DNA of 14,198 nucleotides from a bacterium UBA4637 (GTDB lineage Bacteria; Bacteroidota; Bacteroidia; Bacteroidales; Bacteroidaceae), in the NCBI GenBank assembly GCA_002405875.1, contig DHMR01000031.1, forward strand, positions 1-14,198, in the 5' to 3' direction. The position numbers and the translations under genes are program-made. The notes under the pieces are model-generated. The model saw only the letters and a program-made list of their open reading frames with translations, made no database searches and was not told the origin of the DNA. Positions 6,935 through 14,198 of this stretch are shown one piece after another; the stretch's first letter is position 1; every line of letters begins with the position of its first letter.

Positions 6935-9205
6935 ATGACGTATGTAGATGTGATATTGCCTCTTCCGCTCGACGGAACTTTTACTTATTCTGTCCCTGAT
7001 GGGATGGAAGAAATAGTCGTGCCAGGTAAACGTGTCTTGGTGCCCCTTGGTAAGAGTAAAAAGTATATCGCAATGATAGTAAGAACGCATGACGAGAAAC
7101 CTTCCTTCGAGTGCAAAGCTATAGAGGCGGTGCTTGATGAGCAACCTTCTCTCTTGCCGCAACAATATAAGCTATGGCAGTGGATTAGCAGCTATTACAT
7201 GTCGTCGCTTGGCGATGTCTATAATGCGGCAATGCCAGCTGGCATGAAATCTACCGAGAAATTTAAACCCAAGATGGAACTCTATGTGGAGTTGTCCAAC
7301 AACTATCGTAACGAACAAGCCTTGCATGTGGCACTCACGATGGTGCAAAGGGCTCTGAAGCAATCGAAAGCACTCTCTACCTTCCTCTCTCTCTCCCATT
7401 GGGATAGTTTGGAAGGAGACACACCACGTGAGGGAATCAGGCGAGTGACCAAGGAAGAGCTCATGAACGAGAGTCACACCACGGCAGCTGTGGTCAAGGC
7501 TTTGATAGACCGCGGTATTCTCTTCACTTATGAATTGGAGGTGGGGAGGCTCAATACTGATGGAGAAGCACACTTTGAGATGATAAAGCCGCTCTCCGTT
7601 CCTCAGGAAGATGCCTATAACCAGATATTGATGCAGATGATGAAGAAAAACGTTGTGCTTCTTCATGGTGTGACTTCGAGTGGAAAAACCGAAATTTACA
7701 TCCATCTCATACGAAAGGCTATCGAGGAACATAAACAGGTGCTTTATCTCTTGCCCGAAATAGCCCTCACAGTGCAAATCATGGAACGCCTCCATAAAGT
7801 GTTTGGTGACCGACTGGGCATCTACCACTCCAAATATAGTGATGCCGAACGTGTGGAGATATGGCAAAAGCAACTTTCGTCTCATCCTTATGATGTAATC
7901 TTGGGAGCAAGAAGTGCTGTGTTCTTGCCTTTTCAAAAACTAGGTCTTGTCATTATCGACGAAGAACATGAAACGTCATTTAAGCAACAAGACCCAGCTC
8001 CACGCTATCATGCTCGTAGTGCTGCCATTGTGCTAGCAAATATGTATGGAGCTAAGACCTTGCTTGGAACTGCTACGCCTTGCATGGAGAGCTATTATAA
8101 TGCAAGGCAAGGTAAATATGGGCTGGTAGAGCTGAAGACAAGATTCAAAGATATTCAGTTGCCAGAGATACAAGTGGTGGATGTGAAGGATTTACGTCAT
8201 CGCAAAATGATGACAGGACCTTTTTCTCCACAGTTGCTGGCCGCAGTAAGAGAGGCTTTGAAGAATGGAGAACAAGTTATTCTTTTCCAAAATCGACGAG
8301 GATTTGCCCCAATGATAGAGTGCAAGGTCTGCGGATGGGTGCCGAAATGCAAGAATTGTGACGTTTCGCTCACGTTGCATAAGAGTATCAACTTGCTTAC
8401 ATGCCATTATTGTGGCTATACTTATCCTGTACCTACTGAATGCCCAAACTGTGGTAGTACAGAATTGATGGGGCGTGGCTATGGTACGGAGAAGATTGAA
8501 GATCAGATTGCTGAGATATTCCCTGAGGCTCGCATCTCCCGAATGGATCTTGATACTACGCGCACTCGTAATGCCTATGAACGATTGATTTCTGATTTTT
8601 CTACTGGCAAGACCAATCTCCTGATAGGAACACAGATGATAAGCAAAGGGCTGGATTTCGATAAGGTGCGAGTGGTGGGTATCTTGAATGCCGATTCTAT
8701 GCTCAACTATCCAGACTTTCGGGCATACGAGCATGCCTTTATGATGATGTCGCAGGTGAGTGGACGAGCGGGAAGAAAAGGAAAAAGAGGACTCGTTTTC
8801 CTTCAGACAAAAAATCCCACTTTGCCTATCATCGGACAAGTGGTGAACAACGACTATGAATCTCTTTATAAAGAACTGTTGGAAGAGCGGAGGACTTTCC
8901 ATTATCCACCTTTCTTTCATCTCATAACAGTATATCTGAAGCATAAGTACGACAAAATATGTCAACAGGCGAGCTTAGAACTTAGCAGAACGCTCCGTGG
9001 GTGGTTTGGCGAGCGTGTGCTAGGTCCTGACAAACCTGCCGTGGCAAGGGTGAAGACGATGAACATCCGCAAGATAGTCATCAAGTTGGAGAATGGCATC
9101 GACCAAAGGCGAGTACGAGAGTATCTTAAGTTTGCCCAACAACAGATGGTGAAAGACCCGAGATTTGGAGCTTTACAGATTTACTATGATGTAGATCCAT
9201 TATAG
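6935..9205 (+). CDS. priA: Primosomal protein N', replication-restart helicase PriA
   Basis: This encodes a 756-residue superfamily 2 DNA helicase that binds stalled forks and D-loops and reloads the replicative helicase. In order there are: an N-terminal 3'-DNA-end-binding domain (1-100), a winged-helix region (about 120-215), Walker A GVTSSGKT (245-252), the DEEH box (342-345), TATP (379-382), and eight zinc-binding cysteines in four pairs (463/466, 472/475, 490/493, 503/506). Helicase motifs follow, including IGTQMISKGLDF (564-575) and QVSGRAGRKGKRG (607-619), then a C-terminal domain. All key residues are present. The open frame begins with TTG 6893 inside the terminator; ATG 6935 is chosen because it begins the family-typical MTYVDVILPLPLDGTFTY. 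Its promoter overlaps the terminator of the T9SS unit, and it ends at a bidirectional hairpin. Confidence 0.96.
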   Translation: MTYVDVILPLPLDGTFTYSVPDGMEEIVVPGKRVLVPLGKSKKYIAMIVRTHDEKPSFECKAIEAVLDEQPSLLPQQYKLWQWISSYYMSSLGDVYNAAMPAGMKSTEKFKPKMELYVELSNNYRNEQALHVALTMVQRALKQSKALSTFLSLSHWDSLEGDTPREGIRRVTKEELMNESHTTAAVVKALIDRGILFTYELEVGRLNTDGEAHFEMIKPLSVPQEDAYNQILMQMMKKNVVLLHGVTSSGKTEIYIHLIRKAIEEHKQVLYLLPEIALTVQIMERLHKVFGDRLGIYHSKYSDAERVEIWQKQLSSHPYDVILGARSAVFLPFQKLGLVIIDEEHETSFKQQDPAPRYHARSAAIVLANMYGAKTLLGTATPCMESYYNARQGKYGLVELKTRFKDIQLPEIQVVDVKDLRHRKMMTGPFSPQLLAAVREALKNGEQVILFQNRRGFAPMIECKVCGWVPKCKNCDVSLTLHKSINLLTCHYCGYTYPVPTECPNCGSTELMGRGYGTEKIEDQIAEIFPEARISRMDLDTTRTRNAYERLISDFSTGKTNLLIGTQMISKGLDFDKVRVVGILNADSMLNYPDFRAYEHAFMMMSQVSGRAGRKGKRGLVFLQTKNPTLPIIGQVVNNDYESLYKELLEERRTFHYPPFFHLITVYLKHKYDKICQQASLELSRTLRGWFGERVLGPDKPAVARVKTMNIRKIVIKLENGIDQRRVREYLKFAQQQMVKDPRFGALQIYYDVDPL

Positions 9206-9208
9206 AAT

Positions 9209-9248
9209 AAAAGGCTATCCCCTTTCGTGAAGATTGGGATAGCCTTTT
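9209..9248. terminator. Bidirectional terminator between convergent priA and the FadL-type gene
   Basis: There is a perfect 13-bp inverted repeat (9209-9221 with 9236-9248) whose arms begin with AAAAGG and end with CCTTTT, giving T runs on both strands, around a 14-base loop. It lies 3 bases past the priA stop and 24 bases from the stop of the opposing gene. Confidence 0.88.
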
Positions 9249-9272
9249 GGGTTATTTGTAGTCATGTCTTTT

Positions 9273-10907
9273 TTAGAAGTTGATGTCGAGACCTACGGCA
9301 AACACATTGTTGTTACGTGTATAGTCTGAGCTATATACGATGTCGTTTGTGCCGAGGCTTACGTTCTGTTCCGTCTTCTTGTGAGAATAGAAGGTGTGGA
9401 AGTAAGCCACGTTGAGATCCATCTTCTTATTGAGGTGATATACACCACCTACAGCCACTGAGTTGGAACTTGTCACGAACGATTTGTCGTCCATGTATCG
9501 CTTGCTGTCCTCTGTGTCCTTCTCTTCCTTTGGCAAGCCATAGTTGGTGCTCTGCCAACCAGTACTGAGGGTAATCTTCTTGTTGACGTCTACCTCTACA
9601 CCGGCATTATATTCCAAGGTACCATGGTCGAGTTTCTTGTTGCGTTTTTTGTAAGAAGTGGCATTCAAATCATCAAACCAGTGGAAACCTACGTTGATGC
9701 GAACGGCATCCACAGGGCGAAAGCCAGCACCGAGTGTCAAGTAAGCAGGGATGTCGCCTGCAATCTTCTTGCCATCCTCGTATTCTCCGATGGCTTCTTC
9801 TAGCTTGGTGTCAAACTGGGTCTTCAAGCCTTGCATCGTGGCAACAACGGTTTGGTTGCTCAATACCCCCTGGGTAATTTCGCCAGCCTTGACCTGTGCT
9901 TGTTCCTGTGACAAACCTGCCTGTGTGAACTGACCAGTTAAAGTGCTAATCATTGACTTGGAGAGGTTGTCCGCAAGACCGCCGATACTAGGTGCAAGGT
10001 TTACTGACTTGTTCTTCAGGCGCATACGGGTCTTGAACTCATACTTTGCAGAGAAATTCCAACGACCAGTCTTGAAGTCCACACCAATGATAGGGGTGAA
10101 ACCGAGTCCCTGCTGGTCGCAACTCAGTTCGATGTTGCCAGCTTCTGGCTTGGTTGGGTCGAGTACCTGGTAGAGTGGCATGCTGCCCACCTTGATGTTC
10201 TCTACATATCCATAATAGTTGCAAGATGCATATACGGTTCTGATTCCAGCGAAGGCGCTGAAATTGTTGCTCACCTTGTAAGCGGCACCGATAGACAAGC
10301 CATAGTAGTACTGACGACCGTGCATATAGCTATCGTAGCTATACTTGCCATCCTTGCCAAATGCCTTTTCGGAGCTAAACATTTCCAAGTTTGGTTGACC
10401 GATGGCATTGCCGAGCGTTCCATCCACAGTCCTCGCCAATCCGCAAGCGGCAATCGCAGTCTCGGCAACAATCTTTTCGAACGAACCAAGACCATCGTCG
10501 AAGGTACACTTGCCACCACCACCGGTGAGGGCGAAGTTAGCCTGGAACGACCACTTGCCTTTGTTGTAAGCATATTGGAGAGAAGGGATGACAGGCGCGA
10601 AAGCCTTACCCTTGATATAACGTGGAGTGGTAGAATTGTTTACGTTGTTGGTAAACAAAGCATACCCGTTCTCGATGCTTCGAGTTTGATAAGCCAACTG
10701 CCAGTTGAGCGACAAGTGGTGACCTTCGCCCATGAATACAACGCCGGCAGGGTTGTAATATACACCGTCGATACCAATAGAAGCCTCACGGCTCATCATT
10801 CTGTTGAATGCTACGTTCTGATTTGTGTTAGTGAGCAAACCACCTGCGAAAGATGGAGTTGCGCATGCCATCGCAATGGCGAAACTAACGAGTTTCTGAT
10901 TCTTCAT
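9273..10907 (-). CDS. OmpP1/FadL-family outer-membrane transporter
   Basis: This encodes a 544-residue outer-membrane barrel related to FadL/TodX, a family importing long-chain fatty acids and other hydrophobic compounds. The signal peptide MKNQKLVSFAIAMACATPSFA is cleaved near residue 21. The mature start GGLLTNTNQNVAF and the ASIGIDGVYYNPAGVVFMGEG motif (42-62) are family signatures (the NPA hatch/plug region). GGGGKCTFDDGLGSFE (129-144) and a strand-rich C-terminus ending LDINF follow. An unusual helix-predicted stretch, about residues 302-384 and rich in Gln, Ala and Glu, interrupts the barrel before DIPAYLTLGAGF. The frame opens at 10937, but ATG 10907 gives the proper signal peptide. 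The substrate cannot be read from sequence. The gene stands alone, with its own -7 element and a shared terminator with priA. Confidence 0.87.
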   Translation of the reverse strand: MKNQKLVSFAIAMACATPSFAGGLLTNTNQNVAFNRMMSREASIGIDGVYYNPAGVVFMGEGHHLSLNWQLAYQTRSIENGYALFTNNVNNSTTPRYIKGKAFAPVIPSLQYAYNKGKWSFQANFALTGGGGKCTFDDGLGSFEKIVAETAIAACGLARTVDGTLGNAIGQPNLEMFSSEKAFGKDGKYSYDSYMHGRQYYYGLSIGAAYKVSNNFSAFAGIRTVYASCNYYGYVENIKVGSMPLYQVLDPTKPEAGNIELSCDQQGLGFTPIIGVDFKTGRWNFSAKYEFKTRMRLKNKSVNLAPSIGGLADNLSKSMISTLTGQFTQAGLSQEQAQVKAGEITQGVLSNQTVVATMQGLKTQFDTKLEEAIGEYEDGKKIAGDIPAYLTLGAGFRPVDAVRINVGFHWFDDLNATSYKKRNKKLDHGTLEYNAGVEVDVNKKITLSTGWQSTNYGLPKEEKDTEDSKRYMDDKSFVTSSNSVAVGGVYHLNKKMDLNVAYFHTFYSHKKTEQNVSLGTNDIVYSSDYTRNNNVFAVGLDINF

Positions 10908-10934
10908 TTTAATAATTTTAAATAAAAACGTCCG

Positions 10935-10942
10935 CAAAGGTA
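10935..10942 (-). promoter_or_regulatory. -7 promoter element of the FadL-type gene
   Basis: On the minus strand this reads TACCTTTG, a perfect TAnnTTTG box. The leader would be about 20-25 bases. I found no TTTG about 19 bases upstream, so only the -7 half is supported. The rest of the gap (10943-10996) is AT-rich with nothing else recognisable. Confidence 0.55.
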
Positions 10943-10996
10943 ATTATAATGTTCTATTTCTCTATGTATATGCTGCCTCATTTAAAATATATTAAC

Positions 10997-11050
10997 CAAA
11001 AAAGTCCAATTCGTTGCACATATTACTGAAAATGTGCAGCAAATTGGACT
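10997..11050 (-). terminator. Long hairpin terminator after the PgpH-type gene
   Basis: A 19-base imperfect inverted repeat (11003-11021 with 11032-11050) has a 10-base loop. On the minus-strand transcript only one mismatch and one G-U pair interrupt it, and a run of U follows (A run at 10998-11003 on the plus strand). It starts 5 bases past the stop codon. Confidence 0.85.
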
Positions 11051-11055
11051 ATATT

Positions 11056-13116
11056 TTATGCTTTTTCCACATTGAGATGTGGATAAGAAATTCTTGTATG
11101 ATAGATGGCCTTCAAGCGCTCAATGAGCACTTGCTTGGCGAGGGCGATGTCTCGGAAAGTGATAGGACATTCCTTGAAGAAACCTTCTGCCACTTGACCG
11201 TCGATAAGTTTGTTCACTAAGGTGCTGATACTTTCTTCGGTATATTCTTTGAGCGAACGAGATGCAGCTTCTACTGTATCCGCCATCATCAGGATTGCTT
11301 GCTCTCGTGTGAATGGGTTTGGCCCAGGATACTGGAACTGCGATTTGTCTACAATCTCCGTAGGGTGTGCGTTACAATAGTTCACATAAAAGTATTTGGT
11401 GATACCTGTACCATGATGGGTTGTGATAAAATCCTTGATGATGCCTGGTAAACTTACTTTCTCTGCAAGTTTTAGACCTTCGGAAACATGGCTGATGATA
11501 ATCTGGGCACTTTCCAGGTCGCTCAATTGGTCGTGAGGATTCACTCCGGCTTGATTCTCTGTGAAAAACACAGGATTGGTCATCTTGCCAATGTCGTGGT
11601 AAAGGGCTCCTGTACGCACCAAGAGGCTGTTTGCTCCGATGCGGTTGGCTATCTCTGCAGCCAAGTTTCCTACAGTAATGGAATGCTGGAACGTACCAGG
11701 GGCAATCTCGCTTAAATTACGCAACAATCCCTTGTTGGTGTTGGATAGTTCAAATAGTGTTACATTGCTGGTGAATCCAAACATCTTTTCGATGATGTAC
11801 ATCAATGGATATGATAGGAGAAGGAATATTCCATTTGCAGTGAAGTAGGTGTACATGCTCGGGTCAATGTTGAACACTTGGTTGTCTTGCATCAACTGAA
11901 GGGCTAGATATACAACACCGCTTGCTATGGTAACAAGTAGGGCGGTGATAAATATTTGTGATCGTTTGCTCAACTCACGCAAGCTATAAATGGCAACCAG
12001 TCCTGATGCTAGCTGTACAATGATGAATTCATATTGATATTTTACGGCAGCAGCACAGATGAGCACCATCGTGACATGAGTGATGAATGCGGTGCGTGAG
12101 TCCATAAACACTCTCACGAAGATAGGTGCCATTGCGAACGGGATGATATAGACGCTAAAGAAATTGTGCTTCATCATCAACGATACAAAGATTGGAAACA
12201 GCGTAATCATCGCATAGAGCATAGTGATGCTGCGAGGCTTGTCGAAATAGTCCTTGCGGAAGAGTGATAGGTAGCTGGTAAACATCATCACCAGAATGAA
12301 TACAAAGAGTACTTGACCGATGATAGTAGTGGTAATTTCATCTTCGGTGGAACTGCGTCGCTTCATTTCTTTATCGAAAGAGTTGAGCACTCTGTAGGTG
12401 TAGTCATTGATTACATCTCCACGGTCGATGATCTTTTGTCCACTCATCACCATTCCACTGGCCAGTGGAATGCTGCTCAAGAGGTCAGCCTTTTCGGTCT
12501 CGCTTCTTTCCTTATCATATATAAGGTTGGCTTCAATGTAGTCGTTGAGGTTGCAGCGAGATAGAACTTGACGTTGGGCGGCAATCTTTTCGTCAAAGAA
12601 AATTCGCTCATAAGCGGCAATAGTGGAATAGAATGTACCGATAGGTACACTCTTGGCATTTTTTCCACTGATGACTCGTATCATGCTTGTGGAGTCTTTG
12701 TAGATGCGATTGTATTCAGTGGTGTTTATGATGCCAGTTTGGTAGAGCTTTTGTAGCTGATGAGCAATGAGTCCAACGTATTCTTTAGGAAGCCCAGGTA
12801 TTCCTTGGCTATAGTCTTGAAGGAAACGGCTTACCTGCTCGTCGCCGATGCTGGCATTGACAGTGTAGTAGGGTTGGAACTGCTTCATCAGCGAGTCTTG
12901 CTCATGCTTGATAGCCTCGTCGGTCTTGTAGATAGGAAAGTCGAACTTGGCGATGACCGAACCATACATCCATGGCTTGCCTACATCGTATCGGAACTGT
13001 CTTCCCTCGTTGCGAGGAAGAAACCAAACGATGATTGCGACAGTGATGAAAACCAAAACCGTCTTTGTGGCAAAATTACGCCAATAGTTGTCTTCTGGGT
13101 TGTTGAATATGCTCAT
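11056..13116 (-). CDS. pgpH: 7TM-HD phosphodiesterase, PgpH family (probable c-di-AMP hydrolase)
   Basis: This encodes a 686-residue membrane enzyme. Layout: one transmembrane helix (18-34), a large extracytoplasmic 7TMR-HDED domain (about 40-255), seven membrane helices (about 262-283, 297-315, 320-337, 341-358, 363-378, 387-408, 422-443) and a cytoplasmic HD domain. Metal-binding residues visible are His478 (FQHSITVGNLA), His507-Asp508 in YHDIGK, His543, His567/His568 and Asp613 in MMADTVEAA. FQYPGPNPFTREQA (594-607) is typical of the family. PgpH of Listeria hydrolyses cyclic di-AMP to pApA, and a signalling or turnover role for this nucleotide is inferred here. The start ATG 13116 places the first helix correctly. 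The gene is divergent from gltX across 120 bases and is followed by a strong terminator. Family assignment is firm; the substrate is inferred. Confidence 0.92.
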   Translation of the reverse strand: MSIFNNPEDNYWRNFATKTVLVFITVAIIVWFLPRNEGRQFRYDVGKPWMYGSVIAKFDFPIYKTDEAIKHEQDSLMKQFQPYYTVNASIGDEQVSRFLQDYSQGIPGLPKEYVGLIAHQLQKLYQTGIINTTEYNRIYKDSTSMIRVISGKNAKSVPIGTFYSTIAAYERIFFDEKIAAQRQVLSRCNLNDYIEANLIYDKERSETEKADLLSSIPLASGMVMSGQKIIDRGDVINDYTYRVLNSFDKEMKRRSSTEDEITTTIIGQVLFVFILVMMFTSYLSLFRKDYFDKPRSITMLYAMITLFPIFVSLMMKHNFFSVYIIPFAMAPIFVRVFMDSRTAFITHVTMVLICAAAVKYQYEFIIVQLASGLVAIYSLRELSKRSQIFITALLVTIASGVVYLALQLMQDNQVFNIDPSMYTYFTANGIFLLLSYPLMYIIEKMFGFTSNVTLFELSNTNKGLLRNLSEIAPGTFQHSITVGNLAAEIANRIGANSLLVRTGALYHDIGKMTNPVFFTENQAGVNPHDQLSDLESAQIIISHVSEGLKLAEKVSLPGIIKDFITTHHGTGITKYFYVNYCNAHPTEIVDKSQFQYPGPNPFTREQAILMMADTVEAASRSLKEYTEESISTLVNKLIDGQVAEGFFKECPITFRDIALAKQVLIERLKAIYHTRISYPHLNVEKA

Positions 13117-13153
13117 TTTTCCGTTTTTTTCTTACTTATTTAGTTTTCCTGTG

Positions 13154-13161
13154 CGAAAATA
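13154..13161 (-). promoter_or_regulatory. Possible -7 element of the PgpH-type gene
   Basis: The minus strand reads TATTTTCG, matching TAnnTTTG at all but one fixed position. A TTTG lies on the same strand at 13184-13187, 22 bases upstream, slightly farther than usual. The leader would be about 33 bases. Confidence 0.35.
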
Positions 13162-13195
13162 CGAAAAAAAACTATTATAATCGCAAAAAAAGATG

Positions 13196-13203
13196 TAAAT
13201 TTG
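13196..13203 (+). promoter_or_regulatory. -7 promoter element of gltX
   Basis: TAAATTTG is a perfect Bacteroidota -7 box. Transcription would begin near 13207-13208, about 30 bases before ATG 13237. No good -33 TTTG is present at the expected distance. Confidence 0.55.
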
Positions 13204-13236
13204 CAGAAAATTTTAAAAATAGCTATATTTTAAGAC

Positions 13237-14198
13237 ATGGCAGACAGAAAAGTAAGAGTGCGTTTCGCCCCAAGTCCAACGGGTGCGTTGCACATTGGTG
13301 GTGTACGTACCGCCCTTTATAATTATTTGTTTGCTCGCCAGCATGGTGGCGAGCTCGTGTTCCGTATCGAGGATACAGATTCTCATCGTTTTGTTCCTGG
13401 TGCCGAGGAGTACATCTTGGAATCTTTCAAGTGGCTTGGCATCAAGTTTGACGAGGGTGTGAGCTTCGGCGGTGAGCACGGTCCTTATCGTCAGAGCGAA
13501 CGTCGTGATATCTATAAGAAATATGTACAGCAGCTCCTCGACAATGGCAAGGCTTACATCGCTTTCGATACTCCTGAGGAGTTGGAGGCAAAGCGTGCCG
13601 AAATCCAGAACTTCCAGTATGATGCACATACTCGCATGCAGATGCGCAACTCGCTCACTCTCTCCAAGGAGGAGGTTGACCAGCTCATCGCCGACGGCAA
13701 GCAGTATACCGTGCGCTTCAAGATTGAGCCAGGACAGGAAATCCACGTCAACGATATGATTCGTGGCGACGTGAAGGTGATGAGCGACATCTTGGACGAC
13801 AAGGTGCTCTACAAGAGCGCCGACGAGCTTCCTACCTATCACTTGGCAAACATCGTGGACGACCACTTGATGGAAATCTCCCACGTGATTCGTGGTGAGG
13901 AGTGGTTGCCAAGTGCTCCATTGCACGTACTTCTCTATCAGGCATTCGGTTGGGAGGACACCATGCCTCGCTTTGCTCACCTTCCTTTATTGCTCAAGCC
14001 AGAGGGCAAGGGCAAGCTCTCCAAGCGTGATGGCGACCGTCTCGGTTTCCCAGTGTTCCCATTGGAGTGGCACGACCCTAAGACCGGCGAGGTAAGCTCG
14101 GGCTATCGTGAGAGTGGTTACTTCCCAGAGGCTGTAGTCAATTTCTTGGCGCTCCTCGGTTGGAACCCAGGTACTGAGCAGGAAATCTTCTCGCTCGA
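13237..14198 (+). CDS. gltX: Glutamyl-tRNA synthetase (3' end beyond the window)
   Basis: The first 320 residues are present with no stop before the window end; the full protein is usually about 500. It charges tRNA-Glu with glutamate in the cytoplasm. The class I signature is clear: [13 protein letters not shown] (10-22, the HIGH motif), FRIEDTD (42-48) and the KMSKS-equivalent KLSKRDG (260-266). [17 protein letters not shown] (196-212) and [11 protein letters not shown] (216-226) are catalytic-core motifs. Between KLSKRDG and [18 protein letters not shown] there is a longer loop ([15 protein letters not shown] and following) than in the Escherichia coli enzyme; this is the form I associate with Bacteroidota. 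Codons are richer in C- and G-ending choices than in the T9SS genes, as expected for a highly expressed gene. A long antisense frame (13213-13980) is a by-product of this. Confidence 0.96.
   Translation, partial: MADRKVRVRFAPSPTGALHIGGVRTALYNYLFARQHGGELVFRIEDTDSHRFVPGAEEYILESFKWLGIKFDEGVSFGGEHGPYRQSERRDIYKKYVQQLLDNGKAYIAFDTPEELEAKRAEIQNFQYDAHTRMQMRNSLTLSKEEVDQLIADGKQYTVRFKIEPGQEIHVNDMIRGDVKVMSDILDDKVLYKSADELPTYHLANIVDDHLMEISHVIRGEEWLPSAPLHVLLYQAFGWEDTMPRFAHLPLLLKPEGKGKLSKRDGDRLGFPVFPLEWHDPKTGEVSSGYRESGYFPEAVVNFLALLGWNPGTEQEIFSL

Noticed and set aside
7172..8965. Two minus-strand frames of about 255 residues (7172-7936 and 8192-8965) opposite priA
   Set aside because: Both lie inside the conserved priA coding sequence and have the odd His/Ser/Cys-rich composition of antisense translation.
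10320..10925. 201-residue plus-strand frame opposite the FadL-type gene
   Set aside because: It is antisense to a gene with a clear signal peptide and family motifs, and the translation shows no coherent domain or start region.
11003..11050. Inverted repeat considered as an operator or mobile-element end
   Set aside because: Its position right after a stop codon and the U run on the minus transcript fit a terminator, and no transposase or target duplication is near.
12760..13143. 127-residue plus-strand frame opposite the start of the PgpH-type gene
   Set aside because: It is antisense to the first helix and extracellular domain of a well-supported protein, with no promoter on that strand.
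13213..13980. 255-residue open frame on the minus strand opposite gltX
   Set aside because: It lies fully antisense to gltX, whose motifs are unmistakable. The G/C-ending codons of gltX create long stop-free antisense frames. The translation has no domain that I recognise.
1..14198. CRISPR arrays, tRNA genes, insertion sequences, phage genes
   Set aside because: I looked for direct repeats with spacers, cloverleaf-like segments, transposase motifs and phage structural proteins and saw none.

Overview
The window looks like chromosomal DNA from a member of the Bacteroidota, most likely of the Prevotella/Segatella type. Three things point there: a complete type IX secretion system (T9SS) core operon, which is restricted to this phylum; several promoter elements of the Bacteroidota form TAnnTTTG; and a glutamyl-tRNA synthetase carrying the phylum-typical insertion after its KMSKS-like loop. 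The genus is an inference from overall protein resemblance and was not tested.

Left part (1-925). A short, apparently core-deleted relative of a Bacteroidota SAM-methyltransferase-like family is followed by a 73-residue, strongly acidic DUF2795 protein. The second gene has its own well-formed promoter (TTTG-N19-TAnnTTTG) and a hairpin terminator.

Centre-left (926-6850). Five tightly packed plus-strand genes encode PorP/SprF, PorK/GldK, PorL/GldL, PorM/GldM and PorN/GldN. PorL and PorM form the proton-driven inner-membrane motor. The PorM shaft contacts the PorK-PorN ring under the outer membrane, and PorP is the outer-membrane protein associated with that assembly. A PF13568-type outer-membrane barrel gene follows and the unit ends at a terminator. 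The notable oddity is PorM: it has the conserved transmembrane segment and the three distal beta domains, but the large helical first periplasmic domain (D1) is replaced by a roughly 40-residue polar linker.

Centre (6878-9248). priA, the primosomal replication-restart helicase, has a promoter that overlaps the preceding terminator and sits almost on the start codon. A perfect 13-bp bidirectional hairpin separates it from the convergent gene.

Right part (9273-14198). Two minus-strand genes encode an OmpP1/FadL-type outer-membrane transporter and a 7TM-HD phosphodiesterase of the PgpH (c-di-AMP-degrading) family. gltX, divergent from the latter, starts at 13237 and runs off the window end.

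I found no tRNA or rRNA genes, insertion sequences, CRISPR arrays or phage genes. Almost everything is recognisable core or T9SS biology. The points most worth a second look are the D1-less PorM, the core-deleted methyltransferase relative, and the helical insert in the FadL-type barrel.
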